Assembly (NCBI GenBank): GCA_945866165.1
Contig: CAMBGO010000164.1
Span: 1-5,342 of the forward strand
Direction of reading: 5' to 3'
Length of the DNA stretch: 5,342 nucleotides
Source: Chitinophaga pinensis
GTDB taxonomy: Bacteria; Bacteroidota; Bacteroidia; Chitinophagales; Chitinophagaceae
Under the pieces are notes generated by a model. It had not been told where the DNA came from. It did no database searches and saw only the letters and a program-made list of their open reading frames with translations. The first letter of the stretch is position 1. Every line of letters starts with the position of its first letter. This document shows positions 1 to 5,342 of the stretch, in pieces. The translations under genes were made by a program, and so were the position numbers.

Positions 1-722
1 ACTGTTAATGGAACATCACAAATTCTAAACTCTACTGTACCATAAAAAGGATGAACGCGCAGATCCCACCATATTTTTTTTGCATTATCAATACAATTCG
101 TTTTTATAAGCATATTTACATAGTTCTCATAAGAACTATAGCTTTCGAAGTAATCTGGAATACCCGTTCTAGGAAATTTATCAAACACCTTAGTTCTATA
201 TGACTTAAAGCCAGTTTGCCTGCCTTCCCAAAATGGGGAATTGGTGCTCAAGGCAAATACATGTGGTAAAAAATACCTTGCTGAATTTGCTATGTGAATA
301 GCCATCTCTTTTGAAGGCATCCCGACGTGCACGTGCAATCCAAAGATGAGGTTAGATCTAGCAGCATCTTGCATCTCATTCACAATCTCAACATATCTTT
401 CATTTTCTGTGATAAGCTGTTTTCTCCATGTGCTGAATGGATGTGTTCCTGCAGCACCCATGCTAAAGCCAAGTGTTCCTGCTATTTCACTGATTGTTTT
501 TCGTAAATTATGTATGTCAATTCTTGCTTCTTCAACATTTGCACAAACATCTGTTCCTACTTCAACAACAGCCTGGTGCATTTCCGCTTTCACTTTTTCT
601 GAAATGATTTTTTGTCCTTCAATTACAATTTTCTGTTCATGGCTTATTAGTTCTTTACTGCTTGGGTCAAGCACCATGTATTCTTCTTCTATTCCAACAG
701 TGAAGATTTTGTAATTGATCAT
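1..722 (-). CDS. GCS2/YbdK-type carboxylate-amine ligase, 3' part missing
   Basis: This is an open minus-strand frame that starts with ATG at 722 and runs without a stop for 240 codons off the left edge. The protein opens MINYKIFTVGIEEEYMVLD; the GIEEE stretch (residues 10-14) is the usual N-terminal signature of the glutamate-cysteine ligase type 2 family. Further family marks are HVHVG at residues 130-134, which fits the metal/nucleotide-binding core, and a segment with IWWDLR (217-222) and VEFRICD (230-236). E. coli YbdK has about 370 residues, so roughly a third is missing. The family joins a carboxylate to an amine using ATP; E. coli YbdK shows weak gamma-glutamylcysteine ligase activity, but the true substrate here is unknown. 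The start is supported by an AAGG six bases before ATG and by the 12-base gap to the upstream ATP-grasp gene, which implies co-transcription. No signal peptide is seen, so it is probably cytoplasmic. Family assignment is firm; substrate is not. Confidence 0.93.
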   Translation of the reverse strand, partial: MINYKIFTVGIEEEYMVLDPSSKELISHEQKIVIEGQKIISEKVKAEMHQAVVEVGTDVCANVEEARIDIHNLRKTISEIAGTLGFSMGAAGTHPFSTWRKQLITENERYVEIVNEMQDAARSNLIFGLHVHVGMPSKEMAIHIANSARYFLPHVFALSTNSPFWEGRQTGFKSYRTKVFDKFPRTGIPDYFESYSSYENYVNMLIKTNCIDNAKKIWWDLRVHPFYGTVEFRICDVPLT

Positions 723-734
723 AACGAACCTTTT

Positions 735-1691
735 TTATTTTAAAGCCTTTCCTAATGAACTGTTTTTGATAAATTCACCCCAAGATAGATTTCCTGTCTT
801 AGGATTTTTATTTTCAGCTACTTCAATGAGGTAATTTGCCGCATGTTCAATAACCCATTCAAAGTTTTCTGCACCAACGCTCTGTAGGTCTGCATCAGGT
901 GCAGGATTGCAAAAGTCAATGGCATAGGGAATACCATCTCGGATAGCCAATTCAACAGTATTGAATTCATATCCAAGGTTATTGTTGATTTTTAATACAA
1001 TATTTTCCATCTCTTTTAATAATGCCTTTCCGGGGTTAAAGGAGGCTACATACCTCAGATGGTGTGGGTTGCGGGGTTCATATGGCATGATATGAACATG
1101 CTTTCTGCCAATACAATAACACCTGTAATAATGGTCAAATACTATTTCTTCCTGTAGCAACATTACCAACTGACCTGTTTCGGCGTGCTTTTCAAAAAAG
1201 TCTTCTTTGGATTCAACACGGTAAACATTTTTCCAGCCTCCACCTGCAAAAGGTTTCATATATGCTGGAAATCCAACATAATCAAATATTGCTTTCCAAT
1301 CGAGGGGATATTTTAAGTTTGAAAATGATTCATCTGATGTATCGTCTGGTAATTCTCTCGACGGGAGTATTACTGTTTTTGGAACTGGTACGCCTATTTT
1401 TGTGGCCAATGCATTATTGAAAAATTTTTCATCAGCACTCCACCAAAATGGGTTGTTTAGTACCGCTGTTCCACTAATAGCGGCATTTTTAAGATATGCA
1501 CGGTAAAAAGGAACATCTTGTGATATTCTATCTAGTATCACTGCATATCCCGATTCCTCGCCCTGCATCACCTTGTCAATTTGAACAGATTCTGCTTTGA
1601 TTCCTTTTTTCTTTTTTTGATTGATTCTAGTTATTAATGCTTCAGGGAAACTTCTTTCCTTGCCATATAGGATACCTATTTTCTTATTCAT
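735..1691 (-). CDS. ATP-grasp domain ligase (RimK/glutathione-synthetase-like)
   Basis: The 318-residue protein has the layout of a stand-alone ATP-grasp ligase, an enzyme type that activates a carboxylate as acyl phosphate and joins it to an amine or thiol. Residues 1-100 form the pre-ATP-grasp part. The ATP-binding lysine and glycine-rich loop are visible as YMKPFAGGGWKNV (144-156). LLQEEI (178-183) fits the adenine-contacting strand. The expected metal ligands are E247 in VELAIRDG and D259/N262 in AIDFCNPAPD; D replaces the more usual E in the last motif. All key positions are present, so it is probably active. A KKKK tract at 26-29 is encoded by an A-rich run. No signal peptide or membrane segment is seen. 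It is first in a two-gene minus-strand unit, with the GCS2-type ligase 12 bases downstream, suggesting consecutive steps on one metabolite. GAGG lies just before the ATG. The substrate is unknown; a RimK-like protein-modifying role is a less favoured alternative. Confidence 0.88.
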   Translation of the reverse strand: MNKKIGILYGKERSFPEALITRINQKKKKGIKAESVQIDKVMQGEESGYAVILDRISQDVPFYRAYLKNAAISGTAVLNNPFWWSADEKFFNNALATKIGVPVPKTVILPSRELPDDTSDESFSNLKYPLDWKAIFDYVGFPAYMKPFAGGGWKNVYRVESKEDFFEKHAETGQLVMLLQEEIVFDHYYRCYCIGRKHVHIMPYEPRNPHHLRYVASFNPGKALLKEMENIVLKINNNLGYEFNTVELAIRDGIPYAIDFCNPAPDADLQSVGAENFEWVIEHAANYLIEVAENKNPKTGNLSWGEFIKNSSLGKALK

Positions 1692-1719
1692 GCCTCACTT
1701 AATTGTTTGTTTTAAAGTT

Positions 1720-1733
1720 ATGAAATATTTCAT
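1720..1733. promoter_or_regulatory. Perfect 14-bp palindrome, candidate operator
   Basis: ATGAAATATTTCAT reads the same on both strands with no mismatch. It lies in the divergent intergenic region, 28 bases upstream of the ATP-grasp start codon and about 50 bases upstream of the candidate esterase -7 box. This position would suit a dimeric regulator controlling the ligase pair or both directions. The sequence is AT-rich, so chance origin is possible, and no regulator gene is adjacent within the window. Confidence 0.35.
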
Positions 1734-1758
1734 GTTAATTTTATTGTTCTGAATTTTA

Positions 1759-1792
1759 ATTGCCCTAGTTGCAAATACATTTTTTATTTTTG
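1759..1792 (+). promoter_or_regulatory. Candidate Bacteroidota-type promoter for the esterase gene
   Basis: TATTTTTG at 1785-1792 matches the Bacteroidota -7 consensus TAnnTTTG at every fixed position. An ATTG at 1759-1762 lies 22 bases upstream and could be a weak -33 element (consensus TTTG, spacing usually near 19-21). Transcription would then start near 1799, giving a leader of about 25 bases before ATG 1825. The -33 match and spacing are imperfect and the region is AT-rich, so this is a tentative call. Confidence 0.4.
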
Positions 1793-1824
1793 CCATTTAT
1801 AAAATACAGTACGCACACAATTCA

Positions 1825-2613
1825 ATGAACGTTCAAAGGCAAACAATTATTTCTACAAACCTTAAAAGGGCAGTTATTTTCGAAATTTATACCAATAATT
1901 CATTTGATCATAACAAGGATGTCAATCTTTTATTAATTAATGATGGACAAGATCTTCCCCAAATGAATTTTATACGAACCGCTAAAGGCTTATCTGATTT
2001 TAATGGGATGTCGCAATTAGTTTGTGTTGGCATACACGCTGGTCTGGAACGAAAACAGGAATACGGTGTTGCCGGAATACCTGATTACCAAAAGCGGGGA
2101 TCTAAAGCAGCAAGTTACAGTGATTTTGTAATGCATGAATTGATTCCTGCTTTGATTAAACAACTTGCTATTGCGTACTTCAAGGAAAAGTACTTTTTGG
2201 GTTTCTCACTTGGTGGACTAATGGCTTTTGATATTGCGATGGATTTTCAGCACGAGTTTGATGCTGCAGGAGTTTTTAGTGGATCTTTTTGGTGGAGAAG
2301 CATGGCATTGGGAGAGGGTTATAGTGATTTTGAACACCGCATCATCCATAAAAAAGTTCGTTCAAAAAATGCATCAGGTAATCAACGTTTTTTCTTTCAA
2401 GCTGGAAAGCTTGATGAACTAGCTGATAGAAACAACAACGGTATCATCGATTCTATTGATGATACCGTTGACTTGATTGCTTCACTCGAAAAAATTGGTT
2501 ACCTGGCAGGAAACCAATTGGCGTATTTTGAACTTGAAGATGGAGGCCATAACATCGAAACTTGGAGTAGGGTTATTCCAGTATTTATGAAATGGCTGCT
2601 CTCAGAACAATAG
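1825..2613 (+). CDS. Alpha/beta-hydrolase, putative esterase (Fes/esterase D-like)
   Basis: The 262-residue protein has the alpha/beta-hydrolase plan. An early strand and oxyanion region contains LLLINDGQD (35-43). The nucleophile elbow is GFSLGG (126-131), giving S128 as the catalytic serine. The probable acid is D197 in AGKLDE, and the probable base is H242 in GGHN near the C terminus. All three fall in the expected order and spacing, so it should be an active serine hydrolase of the putative esterase family related to enterochelin esterase and esterase D. An EF-hand-like loop sits at 201-212. No signal peptide is present, so it is likely cytoplasmic. The ATG at 1825 is chosen because the N-terminal strand (residues 7-22) matches the family and a promoter-like site lies just upstream; no Shine-Dalgarno site is seen. 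It is divergent from the ligase pair, suggesting it may hydrolyse an ester, thioester or peptide made by them; that link is inference. Confidence 0.87.
   Translation: MNVQRQTIISTNLKRAVIFEIYTNNSFDHNKDVNLLLINDGQDLPQMNFIRTAKGLSDFNGMSQLVCVGIHAGLERKQEYGVAGIPDYQKRGSKAASYSDFVMHELIPALIKQLAIAYFKEKYFLGFSLGGLMAFDIAMDFQHEFDAAGVFSGSFWWRSMALGEGYSDFEHRIIHKKVRSKNASGNQRFFFQAGKLDELADRNNNGIIDSIDDTVDLIASLEKIGYLAGNQLAYFELEDGGHNIETWSRVIPVFMKWLLSEQ
2436..2470 (+). repeat. 13-bp perfect inverted repeat inside the esterase gene
   Basis: CAACGGTATCATC (2436-2448) is exactly mirrored by GATGATACCGTTG (2458-2470) around nine bases. Inside the spacer, G2449-T2457 could form a wobble pair, and A2450-T2456 and T2451-A2455 could also pair, leaving a TCT loop. 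The mRNA could thus fold into a strong hairpin of up to 16 pairs. It spans codons 204-216, which encode most of the EF-hand-like loop. No T-run follows, so it is not a classical terminator. Confidence 0.85.
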
Positions 2614-3126
2614 TTACTTTATTTTAACAGGCACTTCTATATTTTCCCACCTGATAAAAATCTTACCATCTGCAATAGCAAAGCTAAGTGCTTCGTTAAA
2701 GGCAGCTGATTTTCCGGGCTTTACCTTTACCCTCAACACATCATCTTCTTGCTTGTAGCTATAGGCACCCCACTGCTTTGGTTTTTTATTGAAGATGATT
2801 GTCCATTCTGATTCTTCAGGAATAGTAAAGAGACTGTATGAGCCTTTCGCTAAAGTCTGACCTTCTACTTTTACATCGGCATCCACATCAATTACAGTGG
2901 CATCATTTGCGCCAGTCCTCCAAACTTTTCCATAGGGTACTAATTCGCCCCATACTTTTCTGCCCTTTACAGAAGGAGAGCCATAGGTTATTGTGATGTT
3001 TGCAGCTCCTGATTTTCCAGTTGCTTTTAATGCAGGACTTGCGGGTTTTGCCTGATCTTGGGCACAGGCAACCATGCTGATTAGTGAAATTAAAATGATA
3101 AGAGATGAATTGATGATTTTTTTCAT
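2614..3126 (-). CDS. Exported DUF2911 family protein
   Basis: The 170-residue product begins with a clear signal peptide: two lysines, then a hydrophobic core at about residues 4-19. Cleavage is ambiguous. C21 in MVAC is a possible but atypical lipobox, while ACA (20-22) could serve signal peptidase I. The mature part (about 40-170) carries the DUF2911 pattern: YGSPSVKGRKVWGELVPYG (48-66), WRTGAN (69-74), GSYSLFTIP, EWTIIFNK and QWGAYSYK. This family is common in Bacteroidota and has no established biochemical function as far as I know. It should reside in the periplasm or outer envelope. It lies 31 bases downstream of pdxJ in the same direction with no promoter or terminator apparent between them, so co-transcription is likely, although a functional link to vitamin B6 is not evident. 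Its stop codon touches the stop codon of the convergent esterase gene. Confidence 0.9.
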   Translation of the reverse strand: MKKIINSSLIILISLISMVACAQDQAKPASPALKATGKSGAANITITYGSPSVKGRKVWGELVPYGKVWRTGANDATVIDVDADVKVEGQTLAKGSYSLFTIPEESEWTIIFNKKPKQWGAYSYKQEDDVLRVKVKPGKSAAFNEALSFAIADGKIFIRWENIEVPVKIK

Positions 3127-3157
3127 AATTTGATTTTTAGTTTCTATTTATTGAATG

Positions 3158-3874
3158 TTAATGTAATTGTCGTTTGTAAAGTTGAACTGTGTTCTGTAAC
3201 CCCAGGTACAACGCATCACAGATCAATGCATGGCCAATACTTACCTCATCAATATAGGGAATATTTTTGATAAAATAACCAAGGTTGTGCATATCGAGGT
3301 CATGTCCTGCATTGATTCCTAAGCCTAGACCTGTTGCAATTGAAGCAGCAACACAATATGGCTCAATAGCTTTATCAGGGGATTGAATAAACTGTTTAGC
3401 ATATTGTTCTGTATAAAGTTCAATCCTATCTGTTCCAGTAGCGTTGGCACCTTCAATCATCGATGTTTCAGGATTGCAAAATATACTTGTTCTGATTCCT
3501 GCATTTTTAAAAACAGAAATCATCTCTTTTAGGTATTGTTGATGTGTAATGGTATCCCATCCATGGTCTGAAGTGATCTGAGCTCCTGCATCAGGCACCA
3601 AGGTTACCTGAGCAGGCTTTGTTTCAAGAACCAATTGAACAAATTTTTCCTCCCTGCAATTTCCTTCAATATTTAATTCAACTGGTAATATCTTTTTCAG
3701 TTCCCTCACATCAGCATAGCGTATATGTCTTTCATCTGGCCTGGGATGTACTGTAATTCCATCAGCTCCAAATGCAACAATATCAAGTGCAGTCTTAATG
3801 AGGTCTGGATTGTTTCCACCTCTGCTGTTTCTCAGTGTTGCTATTTTATTGATGTTTACTGAAAGCTTAGTCAT
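3158..3874 (-). CDS. pdxJ: Pyridoxine 5'-phosphate synthase PdxJ
   Basis: PdxJ condenses 1-deoxy-D-xylulose 5-phosphate with 3-amino-2-oxopropyl phosphate to give pyridoxine 5'-phosphate, the ring-closing step of the DXP-dependent vitamin B6 pathway. The cytoplasmic protein is a TIM barrel that normally forms an octamer. At 238 residues it is full length (E. coli has 243). Matching motifs are VNINKIATLRNSRGG (6-20), ADGITVHPRPDERHI (37-51), LNIEGN (67-72), LVPD (92-95), INAGHDLDMHN (187-197) and SIGHA near the C terminus. H43, E70 and H191 align with the E. coli catalytic residues His45, Glu72 and His193. N9-K10 replace the Asp-His of the enterobacterial NIDHIATLRN motif; I remember this as the normal Bacteroidota form. 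The first ATG gives the family N terminus. No convincing promoter was found in the upstream gap. A DUF2911 gene follows 31 bases downstream. Confidence 0.97.
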   Translation of the reverse strand: MTKLSVNINKIATLRNSRGGNNPDLIKTALDIVAFGADGITVHPRPDERHIRYADVRELKKILPVELNIEGNCREEKFVQLVLETKPAQVTLVPDAGAQITSDHGWDTITHQQYLKEMISVFKNAGIRTSIFCNPETSMIEGANATGTDRIELYTEQYAKQFIQSPDKAIEPYCVAASIATGLGLGINAGHDLDMHNLGYFIKNIPYIDEVSIGHALICDALYLGLQNTVQLYKRQLH

Positions 3875-4012
3875 GCCTGTTTTGCAATAATTTAAATTCG
3901 TGAATATCTGTCTGTTGTAAAGTTCTTTAAATTAATTCAAAACATAACCCCAATGATTATTTTACTTTTAAAAATCATTTTATTCTGAACCCTGTCAAAT
4001 ATATTTTAAAAT

Positions 4013-4040
4013 AAAAACCCGGTAAGATTACCGGGTTTTT
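4013..4040 (-). terminator. Intrinsic terminator of ahcY, bidirectional in form
   Basis: The core stem is ACCCGGT (4017-4023) pairing with ACCGGGT (4030-4036) around a six-base loop. Symmetry extends outward into A/T runs, for a full inverted repeat of 13 bases per arm with two bases between. Read on the minus strand, the GC-rich stem is followed by TTTTT, 14-15 bases after the ahcY stop codon. The plus strand also has a T-run (4036-4041), but no plus-strand gene lies upstream, so it most likely serves ahcY and insulates pdxJ from readthrough. Confidence 0.92.
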
Positions 4041-4054
4041 TATCAACATAATTA

Positions 4055-5342
4055 TTAGTATCTGTATTGATCTGATTTGAATGGCCCGGTTATTGGAATG
4101 CCTAAATAACCTGCTTGTTCTGATGTAAGCTCGTCCAATACCACACCAATTTTTGCAAGATGAAGTTTAGCTACTTTTTCATCGAGGTGCTTTGGAAGTA
4201 CATACACATTCTTGTCATATTTCGAATGGTTGGTCCACAACTCAATTTGTGCAAGGGTTTGATTTGTGAACGAATTGCTCATTACAAAACTTGGATGACC
4301 TGTTCCACAACCTAGGTTTACCAGTCTTCCTTCTGCCAACAATAGAATATCGTTTCCATCAACATTATAAAGGTCCACTTGTGGTTTGATGGTATCTTTT
4401 GTGTGACCATAATTTGTATTCAACCAGGCAACATCTATTTCAATATCAAAGTGTCCAATGTTACAAACAATGGCCTTGTCTTTCATGGCTTTGAAATGTG
4501 CACCGGTGATAAGATCGCGGCAACCTGAAGCAGTTACAACAATGTCAGCCTCTTTAACAGCATCAATCATTTTCTTTACTTCAAACCCATCCATCGCAGC
4601 TTGTAATGCGCATATTGGATCAATTTCTGTTACAATAACACGGCAACCTGCACCAGCCAATGATGCTGCTGAACCTTTTCCCACATCACCATAACCACCA
4701 ACAACTGCAACTTTACCCGCAAGCATTACATCAGTAGCCCTTCTAATGGCATCTACCAATGATTCTTTGCAACCGTATTTGTTATCAAATTTTGATTTGG
4801 TAACACTGTCGTTTACATTGATAGCGGGCATAGGAAGTGTTCCTTTTGCAACGCGCTCATATAAACGATGCACACCAGTTGTAGTTTCTTCTGAAATACC
4901 TTTTACATGTTTTACGAGTTCAGGGTATTGATCCAACACCATGTTAGTAAGGTCTCCTCCATCATCTAAGATCATGTTCAATGGTTTGTCTTCACCACCA
5001 AAAAACAATGTTTGCTCAATACACCAATCAGCTTCTTCTGTGCTTTGACCTTTCCATGCAAAAACGCCAATACCCGCGGCTGCGATAGCTGCGGAAGCAT
5101 GGTCTTGCGTTGAAAATATATTACATGAACTCCATTTTACTTCAGCTCCTAGTGCTACCAGGGTTTCAATTAGTACGGCAGTTTGAATGGTCATGTGCAA
5201 GCATCCAGCAACGCGCGCACCCTTCAGTGGTTTAGATGGACCATATTCTGTTCTAAGAGCCATTAGTCCTGGCATCTCTGCTTCTGCAAGCCTGATTTCT
5301 TTGCGTCCCCATTCTGCAAGACTGATGTCTTTAACCTTATAT
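4055..5342 (-). CDS. ahcY: S-adenosylhomocysteine hydrolase (adenosylhomocysteinase), 5' end missing
   Basis: The enzyme reversibly splits S-adenosylhomocysteine into adenosine and homocysteine with bound NAD, clearing the inhibitory product of methyltransferases. The frame stays open to the right edge, giving 428 residues that begin YKVKDISLAEWGRKEIRLAE. An internal ATG at 5275 lies 22 codons inside conserved N-terminal sequence and is not the true start; roughly ten residues are probably missing. Numbering from the first visible residue, H49 (CLHMTIQTA), the aspartate of DDGGDLT, the glutamate of SEETTTG, and the lysine and aspartate of NDSVTKSKFDN match known substrate-binding positions. 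The NAD loop is GGYGDVGKG. NIGHFD, GHPSFVMSNSFTNQ and the C-terminal KSDQYRY, whose Lys and Tyr reach the partner subunit's NAD, are intact. The length fits the short form of about 430-440 residues. It is cytoplasmic and normally tetrameric. A terminator follows directly. Confidence 0.97.
   Translation of the reverse strand, partial: YKVKDISLAEWGRKEIRLAEAEMPGLMALRTEYGPSKPLKGARVAGCLHMTIQTAVLIETLVALGAEVKWSSCNIFSTQDHASAAIAAAGIGVFAWKGQSTEEADWCIEQTLFFGGEDKPLNMILDDGGDLTNMVLDQYPELVKHVKGISEETTTGVHRLYERVAKGTLPMPAINVNDSVTKSKFDNKYGCKESLVDAIRRATDVMLAGKVAVVGGYGDVGKGSAASLAGAGCRVIVTEIDPICALQAAMDGFEVKKMIDAVKEADIVVTASGCRDLITGAHFKAMKDKAIVCNIGHFDIEIDVAWLNTNYGHTKDTIKPQVDLYNVDGNDILLLAEGRLVNLGCGTGHPSFVMSNSFTNQTLAQIELWTNHSKYDKNVYVLPKHLDEKVAKLHLAKIGVVLDELTSEQAGYLGIPITGPFKSDQYRY

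Noticed and set aside
346..714. Plus-strand open frame of 122 codons
   Set aside because: It is antisense to the well-supported GCS2-type ligase and its translation shows no recognisable motif.
1604..1619. A-rich run in the ATP-grasp gene containing an in-frame A-AAA-AAG slippery heptamer at codons 25-27
   Set aside because: A -1 shift here would reach a stop within about a dozen codons, and I saw no stimulatory stem. The run simply encodes a KKKK stretch in an AT-rich genome.
1772..1779. Minus-strand TGTATTTG as a -7 box for the ATP-grasp/GCS2 unit
   Set aside because: It misses a fixed consensus base, has no -33 partner that I could find, and would leave a leader of about 75 bases. It was too weak to annotate.
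2228..2422. Plus-strand open frame of 64 codons in another frame of the esterase gene
   Set aside because: It lies wholly within the esterase, whose catalytic serine-to-acid region it overlaps, and resembles no protein.
3952..3979. AT-rich hairpin upstream of pdxJ (AATGATT paired with AATCATT, plus three inner A-T pairs)
   Set aside because: The stem has very little GC, contains a bulge, and sits in sequence where such repeats arise easily. No riboswitch-like structure surrounds it.
4458..4931. Two plus-strand open frames of 78 and 61 codons opposite ahcY
   Set aside because: Both are antisense to highly conserved parts of ahcY and have no promoter or ribosome-binding site apparent.

Overview
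The window looks like chromosomal DNA from a member of the Bacteroidota, probably of the Chitinophagaceae or a related family. The evidence is the AT-rich sequence, the near absence of strong Shine-Dalgarno sites, a Bacteroidota-type PdxJ (NINKIATLRN instead of NIDHIATLRN), a DUF2911 exported protein, and one good match to the Bacteroidota -7 promoter element TAnnTTTG. The genus assignment is inference from remembered family sequences, not from a search.

Layout. Positions 1-1691 hold two co-directional minus-strand genes 12 bases apart: an ATP-grasp ligase (735-1691), then a GCS2/YbdK-type carboxylate-amine ligase (1-722, cut by the left edge). A 133-base divergent intergenic region (1692-1824) contains a perfect 14-bp palindrome and a candidate plus-strand promoter. 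It leads to an alpha/beta-hydrolase esterase on the plus strand (1825-2613). The esterase stop codon abuts, with no spacer, the stop codon of a minus-strand DUF2911 protein (2614-3126), which lies 31 bases downstream of pdxJ (3158-3874), a gene for vitamin B6 synthesis. The 180-base gap at 3875-4054 holds a clear intrinsic terminator for the minus-strand S-adenosylhomocysteine hydrolase gene ahcY (4055-5342), whose first few codons lie beyond the right edge.

How the genes relate. ahcY and pdxJ are housekeeping metabolic genes in separate transcription units. The most suggestive part is the left half. Two different ATP-dependent carboxylate-amine ligases sit in tandem with a divergent esterase. 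This resembles the two-ligase logic of glutathione synthesis (a GCS-type enzyme followed by an ATP-grasp enzyme) and could make and process a small peptide or amide metabolite. The product cannot be read from the sequence. No RNA genes, CRISPR arrays, insertion sequences or prophage genes were seen.
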